Shown: positions 18,770 to 28,153, counted from the first letter of the stretch. The stretch: DNA of 64,000 nt from UBA12077 sp963665525 (GCA_963665525.1 OY762280.1:3472001-3536000), one strand, 5' to 3'. The notes: generated from the letters alone by a model not told the origin. Numbers and translations are program-made.

Positions 18770-20974
18770 TTAATTATGAGCTTGTAATCTGTTCACGGTT
18801 CGCAATGCTTCAGTACGTAATTCGGAAGAGAATTCATCACTTGATGCAAGTTGATTGCACTTTTCAATAATTTGTGTTTTGTATTCCGAATTGGTAAACC
18901 ATGCTAATGCTTCAATCATAGTTATCCTTAACTCTTCTTCTATTTCAAGATCATCTAAAATTGTAAGATATTCCGGTACCATATAGTGATAATTATAATT
19001 GCGTAATGTTTTAATATTTAGTATTCTATATTTATATTTTCCATCTTTTGATTTTATATACTCGTACTCCTCTTTTACTTTGTTACTATTTCTTGAAACT
19101 CGCTTAATGATATAATCCTTTAATTCCGAAGCATGCGACATGTATGAATACTGTTGCATTATTTCGGGAAGTTGTTTTAAAACTTCATCAGGATTCATAA
19201 AGTCTATCGAGCCTAAGGCGTTTGACCTAACCCTTGTTGAATATTTATCATTCATGATACTGCTTAAAAGAGGCTTTATAAGTTCATCCCTTCCACTATT
19301 ACCAATCATTGTAGCAGCCAATCTCCTGATTAACTCGTAAGGGTCGTTTATGGCCAATTGTAATACCGCTACATAATCTTCATTATTATATTTCTCCAAT
19401 TGCTTTAAACATTCCATGCGTACTGTAAAAAATTCGGAGTTTTTATAAATATCTTTTAATTGTTTAGAGAATTCTTGATCCTTCGGATCAAATAAATTAG
19501 CAATTGCCATACTTTGTATGTCAGGATGATCCGACTCTAAAAGCTCTTGCCATACTTCTTTATTGTTATGAGCGTAAACAATTAACTTATTGTAATCAAA
19601 TCCAAGGTGACATCGAAAATAGAATGTAGGATCCCCAATAAGATGTGTTTCTAAAGTATTAATTTGTTTGGCCCAATTACCAGCCCGGACACCGACCCCC
19701 AATAATCCGAGCATTTCATCTGGCCATTTATCCTGTAATGCATTCACTGAATTTGCATGTGCAACTATTGTTGAACCTTTACCAAAAACATACTCCCCCG
19801 CTATGTACCTGTCTTTATGGAACGAACCATTAAAACAAGCATCAAACATGATAAACTTGGCTTCAGTTTGAATTAATTTAATATCATCTAAATATATGTC
19901 AAGATTATAGTTGAATATAGAATCCTTTTCTTCAATCTCCTTATTAAATGCACCTTCAAACCATTCTTCAGGAACACCGTAAGTTTTTACATAATGCCGT
20001 TTCGTTTCGTGCAAATTTTTCCCTCTTCTTTTTGCATCTCTTAATTTACTCCTTAAATAATATTTTACATTTTCTATTGATTCTGTAACCCCGGAAATTT
20101 CATGAATACCACTTATTAATTGCATATCAGGAGCTCCATGCTCATGTAAAAGTGCTATATCCAAATCTGTATCTTGTAATCTATCGAGCAAGAATGGTTT
20201 CATTTGTTTAGCCATACTAAAATCTAAAAACTCGACCCTGCTTTCTGGCTTATATAATTGTGGGAATTGTTCCCTCAATGCAATCTTCTCACCAGTCCAA
20301 GCATTTAAATCCTCACTATTGTATCCGTGACCGGTAAATGACATTAAAAAATCAAGATCTGTTTTGTTACGAAGAGCAACAACTTTCTCCAAATATTCCT
20401 TTATAAGTTCATATTTGTCATCACCCTCGGAAACACTAGGTTTAATCCTACCAGAATAAATGTCTGATTTAATATAATGAGGTGAGTTTTCCGAGAGCTC
20501 GTAATAAAAATTGAGACTCCTGGTACTATCCTTTTCTATAAAGTTAAACTCCAAGTCAAAATCATCATAAAAACGATCCGAAGGAACAGCCGCTATATGC
20601 AATGGGTATTTACTTTCATCTCTTTTATATGCAGTAGTAAGATGTTGAGCTTTCATTATTAAAGGAATAGGAACATCGCCAATAAACACAGCGCCTTCAA
20701 GTCTGGGTTTATTATTGTATAAGTCTTTTAATTTTGCCTTAATATCATTTGGATCACTCCACTCATTATTGATGATTACAACTTTTAAGCCTTCACTTTC
20801 AAGCATATTTTTATATGCTAACACTGAACCTTCTACCTTGTTAAAGGTTTCTGAATCAATAACAATTGCAAAACTTGATTTAAAATTCTGTGATGATTTA
20901 AATGAGTTATTGCACGAGATTAAGGTGCCACAAATGAATAAAATTGACAGGAATATTTTTTTTGATTGTTTCAT
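18770..20974 (-). CDS. Gingipain-like (C25/caspase-fold) peptidase lipoprotein with HEAT-like C-terminus, copy B
   Basis: 734 residues. Lipoprotein signal ending in LISC. It is a paralogue of the last gene of the operon, sharing EGAVFIGDVPIPLIMKAQHL, FTGHGYNSED, FMFDACFNGSFHKDRY and LETHLIGDPTFYFR segments. Predicted catalytic residues are His279 (LLHEHGAP) and Cys380 (DACFNG), spaced 101 residues as in copy A. Residues from about 480 on look like HEAT-type helical repeats (LQLAINDPYELIRRLAATMI). It is the first gene of the operon. Membrane anchoring and a signal peptide place it in the periplasm or at the surface. No C-terminal type IX sorting domain is visible, unlike true gingipains. Confidence 0.75.
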   Translation of the reverse strand: MKQSKKIFLSILFICGTLISCNNSFKSSQNFKSSFAIVIDSETFNKVEGSVLAYKNMLESEGLKVVIINNEWSDPNDIKAKLKDLYNNKPRLEGAVFIGDVPIPLIMKAQHLTTAYKRDESKYPLHIAAVPSDRFYDDFDLEFNFIEKDSTRSLNFYYELSENSPHYIKSDIYSGRIKPSVSEGDDKYELIKEYLEKVVALRNKTDLDFLMSFTGHGYNSEDLNAWTGEKIALREQFPQLYKPESRVEFLDFSMAKQMKPFLLDRLQDTDLDIALLHEHGAPDMQLISGIHEISGVTESIENVKYYLRSKLRDAKRRGKNLHETKRHYVKTYGVPEEWFEGAFNKEIEEKDSIFNYNLDIYLDDIKLIQTEAKFIMFDACFNGSFHKDRYIAGEYVFGKGSTIVAHANSVNALQDKWPDEMLGLLGVGVRAGNWAKQINTLETHLIGDPTFYFRCHLGFDYNKLIVYAHNNKEVWQELLESDHPDIQSMAIANLFDPKDQEFSKQLKDIYKNSEFFTVRMECLKQLEKYNNEDYVAVLQLAINDPYELIRRLAATMIGNSGRDELIKPLLSSIMNDKYSTRVRSNALGSIDFMNPDEVLKQLPEIMQQYSYMSHASELKDYIIKRVSRNSNKVKEEYEYIKSKDGKYKYRILNIKTLRNYNYHYMVPEYLTILDDLEIEEELRITMIEALAWFTNSEYKTQIIEKCNQLASSDEFSSELRTEALRTVNRLQAHN

Positions 20975-21280
20975 TACGATTTAGATATTATATTTCATTT
21001 ACAAACATATCTGAAATACAAGCCATTCTTATGACGGAAAATCGTTATAGAAACAAAACGGTGTTTATACGCTATGGCAACATCTAGCTTATTTTATATT
21101 TCTCTTTCAGCTAAATGCCTGTCATTCTGTAATTTTAGCAAGCATTAGATTCTAGTCTTATTATCAATTGTGCATTTTTATCATGAAATTCATTACAAAG
21201 AACAACGTAAAAACGCCATTGTAAAATAATTGCTCAATATAAAAATCATTCTTTGATGAGAAATATCAATTACTTAACCA
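20975..21280. other. Intergenic region upstream of the peptidase/TonB operon
   Basis: These 306 bases lie between the operon start and the stop of the response regulator. On the minus strand TATGTTTG (21009-21002) fits the Bacteroidota -7 consensus TAnnTTTG, 28 bases before the operon's start codon. No TTG is present at the proper -33 distance. A second transcript may come from the two-component genes upstream. No small gene or terminator is convincing here. Confidence 0.4.
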
Positions 21281-21922
21281 TTAATCGATAAGACCATTTT
21301 TTATCGCAAACATCACGAGATTTGGTGCATTTTTAACCCCTGTTTTTAATATTAGATTTCTTCTATGACCATCAACAGTATGTGCACTAATAAATAACTT
21401 CTCAGCAATTTCATTGTTATTATAACCTTCACAAATTAGCTTTAATACCTCCAATTCCCTTTCTGAGAGGTTTATATCAGATATATTAGGCTTTTTATTA
21501 TTTATTCTAAGATTTAGGTATCCAATAAATTCTTTAGCAAAGTAGGTTTCTCCTTTTACTATATTTTTTACTGCTTTTTCCAACTCTTGTATTTCAGTGT
21601 TTTTCAATAGAAAACCATCTGCACCGGCATCGACCATTTTATTAAAATATTCTATTTCTCCAAACATGGTTAATGCAATAATTTTAACCGAAGGATATTT
21701 CTTTTTTATCTTCTGAGTTAATTCTATTCCATTTTCATCAGGCAATTTAATGTCCATAAATATTACGCTGGGAACCTCATTGGCTAATCCATTAAGCAAG
21801 GATTTCCCATCAGAATATGATCCTATTACTTTAAAGTTCTTTATCCCATTAAGAATTACCTCTAATCCTGTTCTAAAAATTTTATGATCGTCAACAATTA
21901 CAAGACTTACCAAATTCTTCAT
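21281..21922 (-). CDS. NarL/LuxR-family response regulator
   Basis: 213 residues. Receiver domain 1-125 with acidic pocket D11/D12, phospho-acceptor D57 (VIFMDIKLPDENG) and conserved Lys in DGFLLKNTE. The C-terminal LuxR-type helix-turn-helix reads LSERELEVLKLICEGYNNNE and FISAHTVDGHRRNL. It is paired with the histidine kinase gene just upstream (gap 34). It lies directly upstream of the peptidase/TonB operon in the same orientation, which makes that operon a candidate target; no operator could be identified. Confidence 0.95.
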   Translation of the reverse strand: MKNLVSLVIVDDHKIFRTGLEVILNGIKNFKVIGSYSDGKSLLNGLANEVPSVIFMDIKLPDENGIELTQKIKKKYPSVKIIALTMFGEIEYFNKMVDAGADGFLLKNTEIQELEKAVKNIVKGETYFAKEFIGYLNLRINNKKPNISDINLSERELEVLKLICEGYNNNEIAEKLFISAHTVDGHRRNLILKTGVKNAPNLVMFAIKNGLID

Positions 21923-21956
21923 AATTAATCTCTTTTATTTAGTTAAGATGTCTTAA

Positions 21957-23804
21957 TCAGCTTAAAGTATTTTTATCAATCCATAATTTTACATATACAC
22001 CTTCACCTATTTTACTATTAAAATCAATTTCTCCATTGATATAATTTATTCTGTTAAATATATTCGCCAGACCATGTTTTGATTTTATTGGAATGCTTGT
22101 CAGTTTATCCATATCAAAACCATCACCATCATCAGAATATTCAATATAAAGATGCTTTGTTCCTAAATTCATGTTGATATTAATTTCTGATGCATTGGCA
22201 TGCTTCATTGTATTATTTAATAGTTCTTTGATGATTCTAAAAATCATTATCTCAACTTTTCGGTTAAGATTTGAGGGATAATCCTTTGAGTAATAATTAA
22301 TCTTAATCGATGAAGCTTGTCTTAATTGGTTGCAAAAAGACTGTATGGCCATATCAAGTCCAAAATCATTCAAAAGATTCGGTAATAGATTATGCGATAT
22401 GTTTTTGACTGAAGCAATAGACTCATTGATAATTTTCTCGGTATTTTCAATCAGGTACTTTTGTTTACTAATCTCAATGGCAGGATCTTTTAATGCATTT
22501 ATAAACAATTTTATAGTTGATAGAAGTGGTCCCAAACTATCGTGCAGATCCTCGGCAATTCTTTTCCGTTCTTTTTCTTCTGTTTCCATAGAAACAGTAA
22601 GCATTTGTCTTTCCACTCTTTTTAAGCTATCAATATTCTCTTTTAGCTTTTCACCCATGTACTTTAGAGATTTGGCCAGTATGCCAACCTCATCGTTATT
22701 TTCAATTTGAACGGCAGCATCCAAATTCCCTGTGGCAATTTCCTCCGCAAATTGAACGCTTTTTCCCAGTGGAATAGTAATTGATCTTGTAATAATCACC
22801 GAGAATATTACGGCAAGAATTAGCGCAATAATAAAACCTAAAATATATATTGGAATTAAACGATTAAATGCATCAGAATTATTTTGTAATGCCTGACTCG
22901 ATAATTTAATTCCATCTTCCCCCATCTCTCTTGCTTCATATATCACAACATTTGCCGTTTCTACTTGTCTTAGAGATAAAGCCTTTAGTTTAGTTAAGTT
23001 ATTTTGTAATTTAACAAGTTCCAACCTGAATATCTCATAATTACCACGAATGCTTTTATATTTTGCACTTTGTTTTGGTAAATTATAAGACGTGTCGGCT
23101 ATATATAATAAATTAAAGATATATTTGAATTCATATAATGTATTCTTTAAATGTTCTGGGTTTCTAGAAATAATTGCATCATAAGCCGAAGATATACTTC
23201 GAGATCCTTTATTAACTGCAATTAATATTTTTCTATTTCGGGAACTCATTAATTCAATATCAGAATAGTATTTGGAGCTATCTCTTAGTATTCTCCGCAT
23301 TTTGTTTTGTTCAGATATATAAAAATCAAACGACTCATCATATACCATACTCGAGATGTCTCTAATGTTTTCTTGCGTTTTAATAAGCTCTTTCTTTATT
23401 TCTGCAGTCTCATCAATAATTGTATGTAACTCACCAACCCATTTATTAATTCTCATCAATCGGGTTTTAAGTTGGGATAATTGTGGCAAAGAGCTAATAA
23501 TACTATCTGTAAGATCAATTGAATTAGATAGTTCAATCAAAGAGTTTTTACTCAATTTATAATATTCAATATCGCCCAAAGCATTATACTCCCACAGAAA
23601 ACTCATAGCCTGGTTGGTTAGTCGCTCAATTTTATTAGTGTTTTCAACTAAAGGAATATAAGCATTATTAGTAATAGCAAGTTCGTTTTTGTATTTACTC
23701 AAATTTACTCCGGTAAATATCCCTGCTATTATAAATACTAATATAAGAATAGCATAACTAATTGCTAACTTCTGATTTAACAATAGATCTTTCCAATGAA
23801 TCAT
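21957..23804 (-). CDS. Membrane sensor histidine kinase (HisKA_3 type, HAMP)
   Basis: 615 residues. An N-terminal membrane helix (about 13-32), a roughly 280-residue helical periplasmic sensor resembling four-helix-bundle ligand domains, and a second helix (about 318-342, LIPIYILGFIIALILAVIF). HAMP follows (ITIPLGKSVQFAEEIATGNL), then the HisKA_3 box with phospho-accepting His421 in RKRIAEDLHDSLGP. The ATPase domain has the N box (IKELLNNTMKHA), G1 (EYSDDGDGFD) and a later KHGLANIFNR. It phosphorylates the adjacent NarL-type regulator. The ligand is unknown. Confidence 0.94.
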   Translation of the reverse strand: MIHWKDLLLNQKLAISYAILILVFIIAGIFTGVNLSKYKNELAITNNAYIPLVENTNKIERLTNQAMSFLWEYNALGDIEYYKLSKNSLIELSNSIDLTDSIISSLPQLSQLKTRLMRINKWVGELHTIIDETAEIKKELIKTQENIRDISSMVYDESFDFYISEQNKMRRILRDSSKYYSDIELMSSRNRKILIAVNKGSRSISSAYDAIISRNPEHLKNTLYEFKYIFNLLYIADTSYNLPKQSAKYKSIRGNYEIFRLELVKLQNNLTKLKALSLRQVETANVVIYEAREMGEDGIKLSSQALQNNSDAFNRLIPIYILGFIIALILAVIFSVIITRSITIPLGKSVQFAEEIATGNLDAAVQIENNDEVGILAKSLKYMGEKLKENIDSLKRVERQMLTVSMETEEKERKRIAEDLHDSLGPLLSTIKLFINALKDPAIEISKQKYLIENTEKIINESIASVKNISHNLLPNLLNDFGLDMAIQSFCNQLRQASSIKINYYSKDYPSNLNRKVEIMIFRIIKELLNNTMKHANASEININMNLGTKHLYIEYSDDGDGFDMDKLTSIPIKSKHGLANIFNRINYINGEIDFNSKIGEGVYVKLWIDKNTLS

Positions 23805-23912
23805 AAGTTCCTTAAAAATATACGTTCAAATCACCACTTGAATGAACCAAAAATAACAAAATGATTGATAGGAAAAAATGTGTTAAATAATATAGTTGAG
23901 GTAAAAACAAAA

Positions 23913-23940
23913 AAAAGGCCGACATCTCTGTCGGCCTTTT
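23913..23940 (-). terminator. Terminator downstream of tRNA-Asn
   Basis: A perfect 12-bp stem (23913-23924 with 23929-23940) has a 4-base loop. Read on the minus strand it ends in a long T tract. Confidence 0.9.
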
Positions 23941-23941
23941 G

Positions 23942-24015
23942 CTCCCCCTCTAGGACTTGAACCTAGGACCCCCTGATTAACAGTCAGGTGCTCTAACCAA
24001 CTGAGCTAAGGAGGA
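23942..24015 (-). tRNA. tRNA-Asn (anticodon GTT)
   Basis: 74 bases with all four arms: acceptor TCCTCCT / AGGGGGA, D arm starting GCTC, anticodon stem CCTGA / TCAGG around CTGTTAA (anticodon GTT), and T arm CTAGG-TTCAAGT-CCTAG. The discriminator is G. CCA is not encoded. Confidence 0.97.
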
Positions 24016-24047
24016 ATTTTCTACACACTCAATGGTGTTTTGCGTGG

Positions 24048-24077
24048 CAAAAATAAAAGCTTTTTACGAATAAACAA
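24048..24077 (-). promoter_or_regulatory. Promoter of tRNA-Asn
   Basis: On the minus strand TTG (24077-24075) is followed after 19 bases by TATTTTTG (24055-24048), matching the Bacteroidota TTG-N19-21-TAnnTTTG consensus. It lies about 33 bases before the tRNA 5' end. Confidence 0.65.
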
Positions 24078-24376
24078 ATAGTTCTTAAAAAAAAATATTC
24101 TTTTTTTACATTTTATATTATATCGCCCTGATTTACTGATTAAATCCTCAGTTAAAATTTTCAAATATCATCATTTTTTAATAATATGTATTTTGTAAAA
24201 TCATTATAAATAAACTGTTATTCAAATAACAGATTTCTAGATACATTGAATTTAGTAGATTATAATATTTTAACCATCAGTTGTGTTATATAACATTTAA
24301 ATTATAGAAAATACATTCTATTTTACTAAATATTTGGTTTAAGAGATTAATTTCAAATAACTTAAAAACTACCATT
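24078..24376. other. AT-rich intergenic region upstream of acpS
   Basis: About 300 bases, mostly A/T, with stop codons in every frame. No structured RNA, repeat or confident promoter motif was recognised. It should contain the acpS promoter because the only upstream gene is the divergent tRNA. Confidence 0.3.
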
Positions 24377-24748
24377 TTGATACTTGGCATTGGCATAGAT
24401 ATCTTTGAAGTAGTAAGAATGAAAGAAAGGCTTAAAAGCCAACCATCATTCATTGAAGGTATTTTTACAGAAAGTGAAATCAAATATTGTAATCAGTTTA
24501 AAAATAAAGCTGAACGATTTGCAGCACGATACGCTGCTAAAGAAGCTTTCCTAAAAGCTTTGGGAACAGGATGGAGAGACGGAATCACCTTTAAGGACAT
24601 CAATATCATTAATAACAGTTTAGGAAAACCTGCTATTATTTTATCAGGAATTGCAAAAGAAATTGCAGATAATTTGAATGCAACAGAAATTCATTTATCG
24701 ATTAGTCACACCAAAAATTTAGCAACAGCATTTGTAATCATAAATTAA
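24377..24748 (+). CDS. acpS: Holo-[acyl-carrier-protein] synthase
   Basis: 123 residues, the normal AcpS length. The start codon is TTG at 24377, giving ILGIGIDIFEVVRM; no in-frame ATG is available before the conserved GIGIDI. Key motifs are present: metal-binding Asp in GIDIFEV, RFAARYAAKEAFLKALGTG with the catalytic/metal Glu, and the late SISHTKNLATAFVI. It transfers 4'-phosphopantetheine from CoA to a Ser of an acyl carrier protein. It lies 29 bases upstream of the ligase gene, and the ACP follows it, so it may serve that local ACP as well as the fatty-acid ACP. Confidence 0.95.
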   Translation: MILGIGIDIFEVVRMKERLKSQPSFIEGIFTESEIKYCNQFKNKAERFAARYAAKEAFLKALGTGWRDGITFKDINIINNSLGKPAIILSGIAKEIADNLNATEIHLSISHTKNLATAFVIIN

Positions 24749-24777
24749 CTATACTAAAAACTAAAATTAAACCTATT

Positions 24778-26481
24778 ATGTCAAACATTGGTTCCTACGA
24801 CGAACGTCTTAAAAACTTCGATTGGTCAATAGCCGAAAAAGAGCTGGGCTACAAAGAAGGAGACAACATCAACATCGGATGGTATTGTTCCGATAGAATT
24901 TGTGAAATGGGCAAAGCTGATAAACTAGCACTAATTTGGGAAGGATTAGGAGGGAAGGAAAAACAATACACTTTTAATGATATTAGATTACGAAGCAATA
25001 CCATTGCCGCATTTTTAAAAGATTTAGGAATACAAACTGGAGATCGTGTCTGTTTATTTATGGATAAAATCCCCGAATTATATATGGGATTTCTTGGAAT
25101 CCTAAAACTTGGAGCGGTTGCTCAACCCCTATTCTCTGCTTTTGGTGATGAATCATTGCATGTTCGATTAGACAATGCTGAAACTACAGCTATCATTACT
25201 CAGCGAAAACATGTTTCAAAAGTTAGAAAAATTCTGGATCAGATGCCTTACTTAAAGCATATTATCCTGGTAGATTATGATGGAAGTAAACCATTAAGAG
25301 AAAGAGAAATTGCTTTTAATATGGATGAAGCTGAACAAGTTGAGAACTTTGAAATAGCTCCAACAAAAGCAGAATCACACTCCTTGTTACACTATACCTC
25401 AGGAACAACAGGGCAACCAAAGGGTGTTAAACATGTTCATTATTCTCTTATCTCACAATATCTTACAACAAAATGGGTATTAGATTTAAAAAATGATGAT
25501 ATTTATTGGTGTACTGCCGATCCCGGATGGGTAACTGGAACATCCTATGGAATTATAGGTCCCTGGAGTTTAGGAGTAACACAATGTGTTTTGGATACTG
25601 GTTTTTCAGCAGAATCATGGTATAAATTTATTGAAAAGCGCAAAATAACCATGTGGTATTCTGCTCCAACGGCAATTCGCTCATTAATGAAAGCCGGAGA
25701 AGAAATCATAAAACAACATGATCTTTCTTCTTTAAGACATTTAGCAAGTGTTGGCGAACCATTAAATGCAGAAGCAGTTATATGGTCGGAAAAGGTATTC
25801 GGAAAAGCTTTCTTAGACACCTACTGGCAAACTGAAACAGGCTCCATGATGCTTACAAATTACCCTGGTATGAAAATAAAACCAGGATCAATGGGCAAAC
25901 CATTCCCGGGAATTACTGCTACCGTGCTTGATACGAAAACATTCGAGCCTATTAATGAACCTGGCAAACCCGGATTAATAGGTTTTAAACCCGGATGGCC
26001 TGCAATGATGCGAACTTATTGGCGAAATGAAGAAACCTACCAGAAAAAATTCGAAAACGGCTGGTATTTACCGGGCGACCGTGCTTATATTGATAACGAG
26101 GGTTATTTCTGGTTTATTGGTCGTGATGATGATGTTATTAATACCGGAGGACATTTAGTGAGTCCATTTGAAGTAGAATCAGCATTGCTGGAACATGAAG
26201 CTGTTGCAGAATCAGCAGTTGTTGCAAAACCAGACGAGGTTAATATGGAGGTTGTAAAAGCCTTTGTTACTTTAAAGCCTGGCTTCATTGCTGATGATGA
26301 TATGGAACTTAAAATCATGAATTTTATTCGTAAAAAGTTATCTCCTTTAGCTATGCCACAAGAAATTGAATACAGAGATTCTTTACCAAAAACCCGAAGT
26401 GGTAAAATTATGAGAAGAGTATTACATGCACAAGAATGGGGCGAAGAAATTGGAGATATTTCTACTCTTGAAAATGATTAA
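24778..26481 (+). CDS. Acetyl-CoA-synthetase-like AMP-forming ligase
   Basis: 567 residues, close to the short AcsA type. Adenylation motifs: HYTSGTTGQPKGVKHVH (P-loop), DIYWCTADPGWVTG, DTYWQTETGSMM, GWYLPGDRAY, GRDDDVINTGG, and catalytic Lys in LPKTRSGKIMRRVL. The Trp of YWQTETG, which narrows the acyl pocket to acetate in acetyl-CoA synthetases, is kept, so a short acyl group such as acetate is the likely substrate. Unusually it sits between acpS and a dedicated ACP gene, next to an alpha-oxoamine synthase. It could therefore supply acetyl-CoA or load the ACP directly. acsA is the nearest named gene, but the locus suggests a specialised role, so no symbol is given. Confidence 0.9.
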   Translation: MSNIGSYDERLKNFDWSIAEKELGYKEGDNINIGWYCSDRICEMGKADKLALIWEGLGGKEKQYTFNDIRLRSNTIAAFLKDLGIQTGDRVCLFMDKIPELYMGFLGILKLGAVAQPLFSAFGDESLHVRLDNAETTAIITQRKHVSKVRKILDQMPYLKHIILVDYDGSKPLREREIAFNMDEAEQVENFEIAPTKAESHSLLHYTSGTTGQPKGVKHVHYSLISQYLTTKWVLDLKNDDIYWCTADPGWVTGTSYGIIGPWSLGVTQCVLDTGFSAESWYKFIEKRKITMWYSAPTAIRSLMKAGEEIIKQHDLSSLRHLASVGEPLNAEAVIWSEKVFGKAFLDTYWQTETGSMMLTNYPGMKIKPGSMGKPFPGITATVLDTKTFEPINEPGKPGLIGFKPGWPAMMRTYWRNEETYQKKFENGWYLPGDRAYIDNEGYFWFIGRDDDVINTGGHLVSPFEVESALLEHEAVAESAVVAKPDEVNMEVVKAFVTLKPGFIADDDMELKIMNFIRKKLSPLAMPQEIEYRDSLPKTRSGKIMRRVLHAQEWGEEIGDISTLEND

Positions 26482-26570
26482 TTTGTAACTTACGAAAGCT
26501 TAAATAATAGGTAAAAACAAATAAATTAAAAACCTCCTGTCTACTAACAGGATAAAAAAACTATTACACT

Positions 26571-26813
26571 ATGGAAGAAATGAAAGACATTATTTTGGAA
26601 TATGTTATTGAAGAATACTGCGACGAAGAAGATGATGAAGTAACTTATGACACTCCGCTAATTTCCGGTGGATTTGTTGATTCTTTTTCAATGGTTTCTT
26701 TAAAAAGATTTCTTGAAAACAAATACAAAATTTCAATTCCTGATGCAGAAGCTTCTCCTGAGGCTTTTGATACCGTGAATAAGATTGAAGCTTTAGTTAA
26801 AAGATTCTTATAA
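26571..26813 (+). CDS. Acyl carrier protein
   Basis: 80 residues, acidic and helical. The phosphopantetheine site is Ser in GGFVDSFSMVSL. The usual DSL reads DSF here, a variation seen in specialised rather than fatty-acid ACPs. Helix III contains IPDAEASPEAFDTVNKIEAL. It is placed 89 bases after the AMP ligase and 46 bases before the alpha-oxoamine synthase. A short hairpin (26535-26552) precedes it. It is probably a dedicated carrier for the acyl group used by these neighbours. Confidence 0.9.
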   Translation: MEEMKDIILEYVIEEYCDEEDDEVTYDTPLISGGFVDSFSMVSLKRFLENKYKISIPDAEASPEAFDTVNKIEALVKRFL

Positions 26814-26859
26814 ATCAAGAGTCATTTAAAGCTTTTTGTTTCATTAAAACTTATTTATT

Positions 26860-28107
26860 ATGGCATATTCAGATAAAGTAAAAGAAATATATCAAGATCA
26901 GCTAAATTCAATACAAGAAGCTGGTTTATTTAAACAAGAAAGGTTTATTCATTCTTCACAAGCAGCTGATATTGAGGTGGAGTTTCCGGTAGGATCATCT
27001 CTTAAAAATGTAATCAATGTTTGTGCAAATAATTACCTGGGGTTGTCAAGTCATCCTGATGTATTAAAGGCCGCACATGAAGGACTCGACTCTCGAGGAT
27101 ATGGAATGTCTTCTGTTCGATTTATCTGCGGAACACAAGATATTCATCGTGAACTGGAAAATAAAGTAAGCGAATTTCTTGGTACCGAAGATACCATTTT
27201 ATTCCCTTCTTGTATGGATGCTAATGCCGGGGTTTTTGAGGCTATTTTAACAAGCGAAGATGTGATGATATCTGACAGACTTGTTCATGCTTCAATTATT
27301 GACGGTATGCGTTTATGTCCTGCACAACATGATACTTTCAAACACTCCAACATGGAGCATCTTGAAAAGAAATTGCAATTACATGCTAATAAACGCTTGA
27401 AAGTAGTCATTAATGATGGAGTATATTCAATGGATGGAGATACAGCTAAACTAGATGAGATGGCTGCACTTTGCGAAAAATATGATGCATTATTGTTTGT
27501 TGATGATTCTCATTCAACAGGATTTATTGGTAAAACAGGACGAGGAACACATGAAAAATGTGGTGTTATGGGTAAAATAGATATCATAACAACCACATTT
27601 GGAAAAGCTCTTGGAGGAGCATCAGGAGGTTGTGTTTCGGGTCGTAAAGAAATTGTTGAAATGTGTCGTCAGAAAGCTCGTCCTTACTTGTTTTCAAATA
27701 CGATTGCCCCTGTCGTGGTTAGTGGTGTGCTTAAAGTATTAGATATACTTTCTCAAAGTACAGAACGTAGAGATAAGCTTGAAGCAAATACTGCTTTTTG
27801 GCGTAAAGGACTTACCGAAGCTGGTTTTGTTTTAAAAGACGGAGATACTCCAATAGTTCCGGTTATGTTATTCAATGCTAAATTAGCACAAGATTTCTCT
27901 CGGGATTTATTCGACTTGGGTATTTATGCAATTGGTTTCTTCTTCCCTGTTGTTCCTCAAGGAGCTGCCAGAATAAGAACTCAAATTTCTGCCGGACACG
28001 AAATGCATCATCTTGAAAAAGCATTGGATGCATTTATTCAAGTTGGAAAAAAATACGAGATTCTTGGCAAAACCAAACAGGAAATTATCGATCGATACGG
28101 TAACTAA
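26860..28107 (+). CDS. Alpha-oxoamine synthase (KBL/AONS-like, PLP) linked to the ACP
   Basis: 415 residues. A fold-type I PLP enzyme of the alpha-oxoamine synthase family: CANNYLGLSSHPDVL, GYGMSSVRFICGTQDIH, VDDSHSTGFIG and PLP-Lys in TTTFGKALGGASGG. It is a paralogue of the kbl gene at 35672 but differs at several positions (DRLVHASIIDG instead of DTLNHASIIDG; CMDANAGVF instead of AFDANGGVF). Such enzymes condense an amino acid with an acyl thioester and lose CO2. The adjacent ACP and ligase suggest that an acyl-ACP, possibly acetyl-ACP, is the acyl donor. Serine palmitoyltransferase was considered, but the sequence is closer to KBL. Confidence 0.85.
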   Translation: MAYSDKVKEIYQDQLNSIQEAGLFKQERFIHSSQAADIEVEFPVGSSLKNVINVCANNYLGLSSHPDVLKAAHEGLDSRGYGMSSVRFICGTQDIHRELENKVSEFLGTEDTILFPSCMDANAGVFEAILTSEDVMISDRLVHASIIDGMRLCPAQHDTFKHSNMEHLEKKLQLHANKRLKVVINDGVYSMDGDTAKLDEMAALCEKYDALLFVDDSHSTGFIGKTGRGTHEKCGVMGKIDIITTTFGKALGGASGGCVSGRKEIVEMCRQKARPYLFSNTIAPVVVSGVLKVLDILSQSTERRDKLEANTAFWRKGLTEAGFVLKDGDTPIVPVMLFNAKLAQDFSRDLFDLGIYAIGFFFPVVPQGAARIRTQISAGHEMHHLEKALDAFIQVGKKYEILGKTKQEIIDRYGN

Positions 28108-28127
28108 AATAAAATCAGAATAATAAG

Positions 28128-28153
28128 GCTGCTCTTTTAGAGCAGCTTTTTTT
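28128..28153 (+). terminator. Terminator of the acpS-ACP cluster
   Basis: An 8-bp stem GCTGCTCT / AGAGCAGC with a TTT loop is followed by a T run. It starts 20 bases after the stop of the alpha-oxoamine synthase gene. Confidence 0.88.

Noticed and set aside
24286..24483. Minus-strand ORF of 65 codons overlapping acpS
   Set aside because: Antisense overlap with a certain acpS gene; composition is that of a shadow frame.
26860..28107. Serine palmitoyltransferase of a sphingolipid locus
   Set aside because: The neighbouring ligase is of the acetate type and the sequence follows Kbl closely; no ceramide genes are nearby. Kept as an alpha-oxoamine synthase of unknown substrate.
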